Source: Frigididesulfovibrio sp031551885
GTDB lineage: Bacteria > Desulfobacterota > Desulfovibrionia > Desulfovibrionales > Desulfovibrionaceae
NCBI GenBank assembly: GCA_031551885.1
Contig: JAVBMX010000102.1
Location: 1 to 54,806, forward strand
Direction: 5' to 3'
Length of the DNA: 54,806 bases
Positions 7,849-15,108 of the stretch are shown here, piece after piece (position 1 is the first letter of the stretch; every line of letters begins with the position of its first letter). A program made the translations under genes and the position numbers. The notes under the pieces were generated by a model. It saw nothing but the letters and a program-made list of their open reading frames with translations. It ran no database searches and was not told the origin of the DNA.

Positions 7849-9183
7849 CTACAACTCGCTGACGGCCCCCGAGGCTTTCGCGGTAAACGCGGCCAGGGCG
7901 GCCTGCTCCTCGGCGTGGCCGGTAAAACCCAAGGCCGTGTCGGCCAACCGCTTGCCCAGTTCCACGGCGGGCTGATCCAGGGGATTGATCCCAAGCATCA
8001 GGCCGGCCAGATAGGTGGCGGCCATGCACATGCCCATGAAACGCCCGGCCGCTTCTTCATCCACGGAATCGAGAACCGCGTGGACCAACGGGGTCTGATG
8101 CCGAATCAGGGCCATGCGGGTGCCCAGGGCCTCGGCGTCCAGCAGATCGCCGAAGCGTTTGTCGGAAAGATAACTCCACTTCTCCGGCAGCTCCGACCCG
8201 AAAGCCGGACCCTTGGGCAGGTTCGGAGCGGTCAGGAAGATGCAGCCTTTGTCACGCGGGCCATCCAGAAACATCTGGTTGATCGAATGTTGGTCCGTGA
8301 CCCCCACGGCGGGCACCGGCTGCGAGCCTTTGCCCTCTTTGCCCAGACTTTCGGCCCAGAGCTGGCTGAACCAGGCCCCCAGGTAGTTCCATAGAGGAAT
8401 ATAACTGAAAAAGATCAGCTGGGAGTACCCGGCGGCCATGAGTTCCACATTCCATAGGGCCAGACGGGCGGCGGCGGAATCGGGGCGCGAGGCCGCCTTC
8501 CCGGCATGCCGCGCCCCGGCGAGCAGCGCTTTCCAATCCATGCCCAGGAACCCGGCGGGCACAAGGCCCACAGCGGAAAACACCGAGTAACGCCCGCCCA
8601 GGTGGTCGGGCACGGGCAGCGAGGCCGCGCCGAGCCTGTCGGCTTCCTCGCGCAGAGCGCCTTTTGCCGTGTCGGTGATCAGCACCAGACCATCTTTCCA
8701 GTTCGGGCCCAAAGCTTTTTGCAGCCGTTCCCGGACCAAAAAATACTGGGCCATCGTTTCGATGGTGCCGCCGGACTTGGAAATCACCACCACGTAGGTC
8801 TCGGCCAGGGGCAGGCGGTTCAGCCACGCTTCCAGGGTGAAGGCGTCCACGTTGTCGGCGATCCAGATCCACGGGCCGTCATGCCCGGGCAGATCCTGCG
8901 CCGGAAAAAAGGCTTTTTGCAGCGCCCGCGCCCCCAGAGCCGAACCGCCTATACCCAGGAGCAGCATATGCTTGTAGCGCTTGAGCTTCTCCAGCAGGGG
9001 AGGAAGATCCCGCACAAGGTCGTCGGCAAAAGGTAGGTCCAGAAACGGCAGCCGGCCGGCCGCGCGTTCGGTTTCCAGTTTGCCCAGAGCCGTGATTAGG
9101 GCCGGGCGGCGGGGAGAGGAATCGAAGGCGACGCCTTCCAGACGATGGGCAAAGGCATGGGACCAATCCAGATGATGCGCCAC
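7849..9183 (-). CDS. pgi: Glucose-6-phosphate isomerase
   Basis: Interconverts glucose 6-phosphate and fructose 6-phosphate in glycolysis/gluconeogenesis. SIS-fold motifs are present: GIGGSALGAR near residue 90, the phosphate-loop SKSGGTIET, and DHLGGRYSVFSAVG, the family signature. I choose GTG at 9183, preceded by AAAGGAGG at 6 nt; this gives 444 residues, a normal length. The open frame continues 73 codons further upstream to 9402, but that part is intergenic repeat DNA translated by chance. It is read alone, with its own terminator. Confidence 0.93.
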   Translation of the reverse strand: MAHHLDWSHAFAHRLEGVAFDSSPRRPALITALGKLETERAAGRLPFLDLPFADDLVRDLPPLLEKLKRYKHMLLLGIGGSALGARALQKAFFPAQDLPGHDGPWIWIADNVDAFTLEAWLNRLPLAETYVVVISKSGGTIETMAQYFLVRERLQKALGPNWKDGLVLITDTAKGALREEADRLGAASLPVPDHLGGRYSVFSAVGLVPAGFLGMDWKALLAGARHAGKAASRPDSAAARLALWNVELMAAGYSQLIFFSYIPLWNYLGAWFSQLWAESLGKEGKGSQPVPAVGVTDQHSINQMFLDGPRDKGCIFLTAPNLPKGPAFGSELPEKWSYLSDKRFGDLLDAEALGTRMALIRHQTPLVHAVLDSVDEEAAGRFMGMCMAATYLAGLMLGINPLDQPAVELGKRLADTALGFTGHAEEQAALAAFTAKASGAVSEL

Positions 9184-9188
9184 GGTCG

Positions 9189-9440
9189 CCTCCTTTGGGG
9201 GATTGCATGTGGGGGCTCCGCCCCCAAAAAAACCACCTGGGGGGAATGAAAACAGGGCTGCCAAAGCCGGCCGCCCATCGGCCACTTCCGCGATGTGAGT
9301 ATATTGCCTCACACCGTCGCGGGCGGCACCCCAGACCGCCTCATATGTCGGCAATTCGCGCAAAGCGCGAATTGCCGACCATGGGGGGTGCAGGGGATTC
9401 AATCCCCTGCCGGGGGGTGTGGGGGACGGAGTCCCCCAAG
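9189..9440 (+). repeat. Intergenic GC-hairpin element, copy B (filled, complete)
   Basis: Modules in order: head hairpin GGGGGCTCCGCCCCC (9211-9225); platform left arm CTGGGGGGAATGA ending at 9249; 80-bp cassette 9250-9329; platform remainder CCAGACC; a perfect 15-bp stem with AAA loop (9347-9361 / 9365-9379); then tail hairpins CAGGGGATTCAATCCCCTG and TGGGGGACGGAGTCCCCCA. The element lies in the 257 bp between aspC and pgi and its tail reaches the aspC stop codon. Confidence 0.75.
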
Positions 9441-10613
9441 TTACTTCAACAAAATCTTCGCCACCTTATGCAGGGCTTTGGTCAGGGTTTCGTCGCTGAC
9501 GGCATAAGAGACGCGGATGCAGCGGTCGTCGCCGAAGGCCACGCCCGGCACCAGGGCCACGCCGGCTTCATCCAGCAGACGGGTGCACAGGCTGGTGGAG
9601 TCCGGGCAGGCCGAGGAATAGCGCTCATGCACGTCCGGGAAAAGGTAGAACGCGCCGTCCGGCTTGGGGCAGACGACTCCCGGCCAGGAGGAGATGATCT
9701 CCAGGGCCAGATTGCGCCGGCGCTCGAAGGCGACGCGCATTTCGTCCACCGGGCCGAACGGTCCGGTCAACGCGGCCACGGCGGCTTTCTGCGAGATGGA
9801 GCACACGTTCGAGGTGCTCTGCCCCTGCAGGCGCGACATGGCTTTGATCAAATCCGGGTGCCCCAGGGCGTAGCCCACGCGCCAGCCGGTCATGGCAAAG
9901 GTTTTGGCCACACCGTTGACCACGACGAACAATTCCGGATGGCGGCTCCACCAGGGAGCCAGGCTGTTCGCCTCGGCAGGCTTGTACACGAGTTGGTCGT
10001 AGATTTCGTCGGAAACCACGATCACGCCGTGCTCCACGGCCCAGGCCGCAATGGCGTCCAATTCCTCGCGGGAGTAGCACACGCCCGTGGGGTTCGAGGG
10101 CGAGTTCAGGAACAGCAGCCGGGTCTTGGGAGTGCGGCTGCGCTCCAGGTCTTCCACGCCGATCTTGAAGTTGTTCTCGGCCGTGGAAGGCACCACCACC
10201 GGCTTGGCCCCGGCCAGCTCGACCATGGCGGGGTAGCTGACCCAATAGGGCGCGGGAATAAGCACCTGGTCGCCGGGGTTGAGCAGCACCTGGCAGATGT
10301 TGTACAGGCAGTGTTTGCCGCCGTTGCCGATGATCACGTGTTCGGCCTCGGCCTGGGTGCCGTAAAATTTATTGAAGTAGCGGGCCGCGGCGGTGCGCAG
10401 CTCGGGGATGCCCGGCACCGGGGTGTAGCGGGTAAAGCCCGCGTCGACGGCTTCTTTGGCGGCTTTGCAGATATGCGCCGGCGTGGGAAAGTCCGGTTCG
10501 CCCACGGAAAGGCTGAGAATATCCTTACCCTTGGCTCGAAGCTCCATGGCCTTGGTGCTGACGGAAAGAGTGGCGGACGGCTTGATCTGTGCCGCGCGCT
10601 CCGCAAGTTTCAT
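9441..10613 (-). CDS. aspC: PLP-dependent aspartate-type aminotransferase (class I)
   Basis: Fold type I aminotransferase of 390 residues, most like the bacterial aspartate aminotransferase Ib group. Visible are LSVGEPDFPTP near residue 35, the NPSNPTG motif, SDEIYDQLVY with the PLP-contacting Asp/Tyr, and GVAKTFAMTGWRVGY with the Schiff-base lysine and the carboxylate-binding arginine. FVVVNG before the lysine is typical. The ATG has AAGGAG 8 nt upstream. Substrate cannot be set from sequence alone; aspartate/oxaloacetate is the best guess. Confidence 0.85.
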   Translation of the reverse strand: MKLAERAAQIKPSATLSVSTKAMELRAKGKDILSLSVGEPDFPTPAHICKAAKEAVDAGFTRYTPVPGIPELRTAAARYFNKFYGTQAEAEHVIIGNGGKHCLYNICQVLLNPGDQVLIPAPYWVSYPAMVELAGAKPVVVPSTAENNFKIGVEDLERSRTPKTRLLFLNSPSNPTGVCYSREELDAIAAWAVEHGVIVVSDEIYDQLVYKPAEANSLAPWWSRHPELFVVVNGVAKTFAMTGWRVGYALGHPDLIKAMSRLQGQSTSNVCSISQKAAVAALTGPFGPVDEMRVAFERRRNLALEIISSWPGVVCPKPDGAFYLFPDVHERYSSACPDSTSLCTRLLDEAGVALVPGVAFGDDRCIRVSYAVSDETLTKALHKVAKILLK

Positions 10614-10757
10614 ACGCCGACTCCTTGGGAAGATTCTTTTGAAGTGGTGCGGGACAGAGAGGGAAAAAAAGCCGGGCGGGACCTCACAGCCCGCGCCCGC
10701 GCGCGGGCAACCGCCCGACGTCTTAACCTAGCAGGTTCCGGTTGGCCTGTAAATTAA

Positions 10758-10926
10758 CGGAATACGGGGGCTCCGCCCCCTACCCCCGGCAGGGGATTGA
10801 GCCAGGACTGCGAAGGATATTCTCCGACACAGCTCTCGCGATATGAAAAGGTTGCCTCGGGCCAATGCGTGCGGCACCTGCACCTCCAATACCGTAAGCC
10901 CGCGCGTTGCGCGGGCTTACGGTATT
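10758..10926 (+). repeat. Intergenic GC-hairpin element, copy C (filled)
   Basis: Head GGGGGCTCCGCCCCC, then CCCCGGCAGGGGATTGA as platform left arm (to 10800), a 77-bp cassette 10801-10877 that ends GCGGCAC, then CTGCACCTCC as platform right side, and a perfect 18-bp hairpin with loop GTT (10888-10905 / 10909-10926). The tail modules seen in copies B, F and G are absent; a different stretch (10930-11220) follows instead. It lies downstream of cheV and upstream of aspC. Confidence 0.7.
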
Positions 10927-11013
10927 AAGCATGGATTCAGAATTTCTCGAAAGAGGGCATATGAGTGCCGGAAGTCTTCCGCCCATACCTTCCGGTAATT
11001 TTGGCGCCGCCCG

Positions 11014-11220
11014 CGTAACGAAGGTGGTTTGGCGTCAGACAAGGGAGGCGAAGCTTTGGGCGATGGGGCTGACCATTCCGCAGGATTACGGGATGAGACG
11101 CGGAAGCGGAGCGACCGCGCCCGAAGGGCGAACCGCAGGACGCGGCGAGTCAACTCTTCGGTCCCGCCCCGGAGCACAAAACGAGCCTGACGCCGTATCA
11201 CGCCAAACCACCCCGTTACG
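11014..11220. repeat. MITE-like 207-bp inverted-repeat unit overlapping the cheV stop
   Basis: The ends are near-perfect inverted repeats: 11014-11035 (CGTAACG, then GGTGGTTTGGCGT) and 11200-11220 (ACGCCAAACCACC, then CGTTACG), differing by about two bases. The 160 bp inside have no convincing gene. The right end contains the cheV stop codon (11216-11218). I see no clear target-site duplication and no other copy in the window, so the mobile nature is inferred only from the end structure. The rest of 10927-11013 shows nothing recognisable. Confidence 0.45.
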
Positions 11221-12172
11221 CCGATCGATACTTCTCAATCAAAACCCTGGCCCGCTGCGTGAGCTCGGGCAGATCCGGCTTGGCGATCTGGTCGTCGGCC
11301 CCGGCCTGAACGCCGTTTTGGCGCACCACGTCGGAGATGAGCGACGAAAACAGAATGACCGGCAGACCCGAAAAGGCGGACTCCTGCTTAATCATCCGGG
11401 TTAAGGTAAAGCCGTCCATCTCGGGCATTTCGATGTCGGAGATGACCAGATCCACTTTGGAGGAAATCTTTTTGCCCTCCCGCCCGGCTTCTTCGTTCCA
11501 GCGCTTGAGCATATCCCAGGCCTCGCGTCCGCAGGTCGCCTTGGAAACCTTGAACGCGGCCTGCTCCAGGCAGGCGGCGATGGTGTTGCGGATCGAGGGC
11601 GAATCGTCGGCCACCAGCACATGATACCCGGCCCCCGCTTTCTCGGTCCCGTCCATGCTCGCTTTCTGGGAATGCAGACTGAGGGAGGGATCCATGCTGC
11701 CGATGACCTGTTCCATATCCAACAGGAATACGATGCGGTCTTCAAAGCGCACCACCCCGGTCACGGAATCGTGGCTGAAGGCCTGCAGGTACTTGCCCGG
11801 AGGCTCGACCTGAGCCCAGGTCATGCGGTGAATGCGCGTGACCCCGGAAACGATGAAGGCGGTGACCACCCCGGAAAACTCCGAAACGATGACCTTGTGA
11901 TTCGCGTCGCTTCCGGTGTTTTTACCCAGCCACAGGCCAAGGTCGACCAGGGGCAGCACCCGGCCCCGCAGATTGAACGTGCCGAGGGCGGCCGCGTGGT
12001 GCTTGCCGGGCACGTTGGTGATGACCGGCCGGCGGATGATCTCCAGCACCTTGGCCACGTTCATGCCGTAATAACTGCGATAGCTTGTGCCGTCCGTCAG
12101 CTTTTCATCAAGGTAGAACTCAATGATCTCAAGCGCGTTGGCGTTTTGTTCGACAGCATCCACAGAGCTCAT
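11216..12172 (-). CDS. cheV: CheV-type chemotaxis coupling protein (CheW-receiver)
   Basis: A CheW-like domain (about residues 12-165) that couples chemoreceptors to CheA is fused to a response-regulator receiver (about 180-310). In the receiver, the acidic pair VADDSPS, the phosphoacceptor VISDIEMPEMDG and the lysine in IAKPD are visible. Length 318 fits CheV. The start ATG overlaps the stop of nth by four bases (ATGA), so the two are translationally coupled. The stop codon lies inside the right arm of the inverted-repeat unit at 11200-11220. Confidence 0.92.
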   Translation of the reverse strand: MSSVDAVEQNANALEIIEFYLDEKLTDGTSYRSYYGMNVAKVLEIIRRPVITNVPGKHHAAALGTFNLRGRVLPLVDLGLWLGKNTGSDANHKVIVSEFSGVVTAFIVSGVTRIHRMTWAQVEPPGKYLQAFSHDSVTGVVRFEDRIVFLLDMEQVIGSMDPSLSLHSQKASMDGTEKAGAGYHVLVADDSPSIRNTIAACLEQAAFKVSKATCGREAWDMLKRWNEEAGREGKKISSKVDLVISDIEMPEMDGFTLTRMIKQESAFSGLPVILFSSLISDVVRQNGVQAGADDQIAKPDLPELTQRARVLIEKYRSA

Positions 12173-12993
12173 GCGTTTTTTCCTCCGCTGCGGCCCCGGC
12201 GCGTAGACTTCGCCGGCGACTTTATTTCATTCTTACGTGGTTCCGTTGTTTTTTTCAACCGACGACGAGGCTCGCCCTTTTCTTTCGCGGGCGAGAAAGC
12301 GGCGCGCGTCGGCTCGTCCACTCCCGTGCGGGGGCAGAGCGTCGCGGCCGGGCATTCCCGGCACAGCGGGCGCTGGGCTTTGCAGACCCCGCGTCCGAAA
12401 GAAACCATCCGATGGTTGACCAATCCCCACTGTCCGCGCGGGAACAAGGCCATAAGATCCTGCTCGATGCGCCCCTGCACCTTGCTTTGGGTGAAGCCCA
12501 GGCGAAAGGCGATGCGCCCCACGTGGGTATCCACGGCCAGGCCCTCGTTTTTATTGAAGGCCCCCCACAGCACCACGGCGGCGGTTTTTCTGGCCACGCC
12601 CGGCAGGGCCAGAAGCCCCGGCATGGTGTCCGGCACCTCGCCCGCGAAGCGTTCCACGACAATCCGGGCCGTTTCAAGCAGGTGCTTCGCCTTGGTGTGG
12701 AAAAAACCGGTGGAGCGCACCAGATTTTCCAACTCTTCCAGAGACGCTTCGGCCGTGCGGGCCGCATCCGGGAACCGGGCGAACAGCGCCGGGGTCACCT
12801 TGTTGACCATGGCGTCGGTGCACTGGGCCGACAACATGACGGCCACCAGCAGCTCCCAGGGGTTGCGATGGGCCAGATGCGGCAACGCGTCGGGGTACAA
12901 CCCGGCCAGAACTTCCGCCATTTGGCCGGCCCGTTCCCGCGCGTCATCGCTTTTTTTCCGAGCCGACTGTTTACCCGTACGGTTTTCCATCAT
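12169..12993 (-). CDS. nth: Endonuclease III (DNA glycosylase/AP lyase)
   Basis: Removes oxidised pyrimidines and cuts abasic sites. The helix-hairpin-helix with catalytic lysine (LPGVARKTA), the catalytic aspartate (VDTHVGR) and the C-x6-C-x2-C-x5-C [4Fe-4S] loop are all present. I start at ATG 12993 (274 residues); the longer open frame is the antisense of cutA. An unusual basic tail of about 45 residues follows the cluster. Two ATGs stand in tandem (12993, 12990) and no strong SD is visible. It diverges from cutA. Confidence 0.9.
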   Translation of the reverse strand: MMENRTGKQSARKKSDDARERAGQMAEVLAGLYPDALPHLAHRNPWELLVAVMLSAQCTDAMVNKVTPALFARFPDAARTAEASLEELENLVRSTGFFHTKAKHLLETARIVVERFAGEVPDTMPGLLALPGVARKTAAVVLWGAFNKNEGLAVDTHVGRIAFRLGFTQSKVQGRIEQDLMALFPRGQWGLVNHRMVSFGRGVCKAQRPLCRECPAATLCPRTGVDEPTRAAFSPAKEKGEPRRRLKKTTEPRKNEIKSPAKSTRRGRSGGKNA

Positions 12994-13119
12994 AAAAAAA
13001 TCCAGTTGCAGCCTAAGGGCATTGGGGCTAAAATCATTCCCGTTCGCTATTTTCCGGGAACTCCACGAACGGCGGGAAACTTGTTTGTATTTGCCGCTCG
13101 ATTGGGATATGAAGAGAGG

Positions 13120-13470
13120 ATGCGCGATACCCCCGACATCTTCCCCGACGACGGGAATTTCCTCTTGGTGTATGTCACGGCCCCCGACAAGGCGGTCGCC
13201 GACCGCATCGCCCGAACCGTGGTGGAAGAGCGTCTCGCGGCCTGCGCCAACCTTATGGAGGGTATGCATTCGTTCTACCGTTGGCAAGGCTCCATTGAAG
13301 AGGCCCGCGAAGTCGCCTGCCTGTTCAAAACCACGGCCGACCGCCGGGAAGCCCTGTTTGTCCGCGTCCAAGAGCTGCATCCCTATGAAATTCCCTGCAT
13401 CGTCGCTTTGCCCATATATGCCGGTTCCGCCTCTTTTCTGGAGTGGCTCACGGCTGAAACCCGACCTTGA
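13120..13470 (+). CDS. cutA: CutA-type divalent ion tolerance protein
   Basis: A 116-residue PII-like trimeric protein linked in E. coli to divalent cation tolerance, but of unsettled function. Family signatures: VYVTAPDKAVADRIARTVVEERLAAC (here seen as separate blocks VTAPD and EERLAACAN), FYRWQG, and ELHPYEIPCIVALPI near the C-terminus. ATG 13120 follows AGAGAGG. It opens a four-gene plus-strand run with the PfkB kinase (10-nt gap), the TPR protein and the large sensor-like protein. Confidence 0.9.
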   Translation: MRDTPDIFPDDGNFLLVYVTAPDKAVADRIARTVVEERLAACANLMEGMHSFYRWQGSIEEAREVACLFKTTADRREALFVRVQELHPYEIPCIVALPIYAGSASFLEWLTAETRP

Positions 13471-13480
13471 GGAGTGAGCA

Positions 13481-14425
13481 GTGGCCGTCTATTTGACCGG
13501 TTCCGTCGCCTACGATCGGATCATGAGTTTCCCCGGTGTGTTCACCGATTCCATCCTGCCGGATCAAATCCACAACCTGAACGTCTCTTTCTTTATCGAC
13601 CAACTCGAGGAAAAGTTCGGGGGCAACGGCGGAAATATTGCATATTCTTTGGCCCTGCTGGGGGAGAAATCACTGATTCTCGGCACCGTCGGGAAAGATT
13701 TCGACCCGTACGCCCAGGCCCTGGAAAAACTGGGGCTCTCGCTGGAAGGCATCAAACGCCTTGACGGCGAGCGCACCGCCGCCGCCTACATCACCACCGA
13801 TCGATCCGGCAACCAGATCACCGCCTTTCACGCCGCGGCCATGATGACCCCCTGCGGGTACACCTTCCCCAGCCTCAAACCAAAGATGGACCTGGCCTTG
13901 ATCGGGCCCTCGAACCCCTCGGACATGTGCGGGCACCCGGCCCTGTACCGAAAAAATAAAATTCGCTATATATATGATCCCGCCCAGCAGCTGCCCGTGC
14001 TGAGCGGCGAGGATCTGGCCGACGCCGTGGCCGGCGCGTGGCTGCTGGTAGGGAATGATTACGAGATCAAGTTGATCCAAAACCGCCTCGGCGTGACCGA
14101 AGCCGCCTTGGCCTCCAAGACCGGGCTGGGTTTGATCTCCACCCTCGGGGCCGAAGGCTCCACGTATATTGCCCCGAGCGGCGAACGCCTGCATATTCCG
14201 GCCATTCCCGTCTCCAAGGTGGCGGACCCGACCGGAGCCGGCGACGCCTACCGCTCCGGCCTGATCAAGGGCCTGCTCATGGGCCTTGCTCCGGAGCGCG
14301 CCGGACGCCTGGGCGCGGTATGCGCGGCCTATTGCATTGAAAGCCTCGGCACGCAGGAACACCACTTCACCCGGGCGGAATTCGCCGCCCGCTTTGAAAA
14401 GGCTTTCGGCGATCGCCCCTGGTGA
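13481..14425 (+). CDS. PfkB-family carbohydrate/nucleoside kinase
   Basis: Ribokinase-fold sugar or nucleoside kinase, 314 residues. The N-terminal glycine motif GGNGGNIAYSLALLG and the C-terminal PfkB signature with catalytic Asp (DPTGAGDAYRSG, the anion hole) are visible. The form with KFGGNGGN and the short lid is often annotated as adenosine kinase-like in this group, but the substrate is not decided by sequence. Start is GTG 13481 with GAGGAG 6 nt upstream, just after the cutA stop. Confidence 0.85.
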   Translation: MAVYLTGSVAYDRIMSFPGVFTDSILPDQIHNLNVSFFIDQLEEKFGGNGGNIAYSLALLGEKSLILGTVGKDFDPYAQALEKLGLSLEGIKRLDGERTAAAYITTDRSGNQITAFHAAAMMTPCGYTFPSLKPKMDLALIGPSNPSDMCGHPALYRKNKIRYIYDPAQQLPVLSGEDLADAVAGAWLLVGNDYEIKLIQNRLGVTEAALASKTGLGLISTLGAEGSTYIAPSGERLHIPAIPVSKVADPTGAGDAYRSGLIKGLLMGLAPERAGRLGAVCAAYCIESLGTQEHHFTRAEFAARFEKAFGDRPW

Positions 14426-14454
14426 TTCCCGAAATACGATCATAAGGATCACCC

Positions 14455-15099
14455 ATGCACTATACGGCGAAAGATCTTGAGTTCCTCGGCAAAGAAGTGG
14501 CGGCGGGGAAATACGTGCGCCGCGCGACCTGCGTTCTTTCCATCCTCCTGGCTCTGGCCTGCGGGGGCATCGTCGGGTATCTTTCCGCCTCCGCCGGGGG
14601 CGGCGGTGAAGACACAAAGCAACCTCTGGGCCAGGGCGGCGGCGTCCAGGCCGGCCTCAATATGGGCGGCAACGAGCGCCTTTTCGACTCCATTCTGCAG
14701 CACGAGCAACAGGTGCGCCAAGAACCGCAAAACGTGGACGCCTGGACGCATCTGGGCAACCTCTATTTTGATACGGACCAGCCCGGCAAAGCCGTGGAAG
14801 CCTATGAAAAAGCCCTGGCCATCAAGCCCGATCAGCCGGATGTGCTGGTGGATTGCGGCGTCATGTACCGGGAACTGAAGCAGTATGACAAGGCGCTGGA
14901 ATATTTCCGCAAAGCCATCTTGTTGAATCCCCGACATGAATTTGCTCTTTTCAACAGCGGCATTGTGCTCTATCACGATATGAATAGACAGGAGGACGGC
15001 CTCAACGCCTGGCGCGAATTGGTGCGGGCCAACCCGGAGGCCAAGGCCCCGGACGGCCGTCCGGTTTCCTCCATCATCGATGATCTTTCAAAACGGTAA
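14455..15099 (+). CDS. Membrane-anchored TPR protein
   Basis: 214 residues: short cytoplasmic N-terminus, one helix (about 24-46, rich in Leu/Ala/Gly), a Gly-rich linker, then about three tetratricopeptide repeats (residues 90-190; for example AWTHLGNLYFDTDQPGKAVE and the repeat starting DVLVDCGVMYRELKQYDKA, each 34 residues apart). The form resembles the TPR part of CcmH/NrfG-like scaffold proteins. No enzyme motif. It lies 9 nt before the large receptor-like gene, so the two products probably work together. Confidence 0.8.
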   Translation: MHYTAKDLEFLGKEVAAGKYVRRATCVLSILLALACGGIVGYLSASAGGGGEDTKQPLGQGGGVQAGLNMGGNERLFDSILQHEQQVRQEPQNVDAWTHLGNLYFDTDQPGKAVEAYEKALAIKPDQPDVLVDCGVMYRELKQYDKALEYFRKAILLNPRHEFALFNSGIVLYHDMNRQEDGLNAWRELVRANPEAKAPDGRPVSSIIDDLSKR

Positions 15100-15108
15100 G
15101 ACGTAGCC

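Noticed and set aside
9184..9402. N-terminal extension of Pgi by 73 codons
   Set aside because: The extension is the cassette element translated by chance; GTG 9183 has a proper SD and gives the usual family N-terminus.
10917..11201. Minus-strand frame of 94 codons between aspC and cheV
   Set aside because: It lies wholly in repeat-type DNA (MITE-like unit and variable hairpin) and is Arg-rich in the manner of chance frames.
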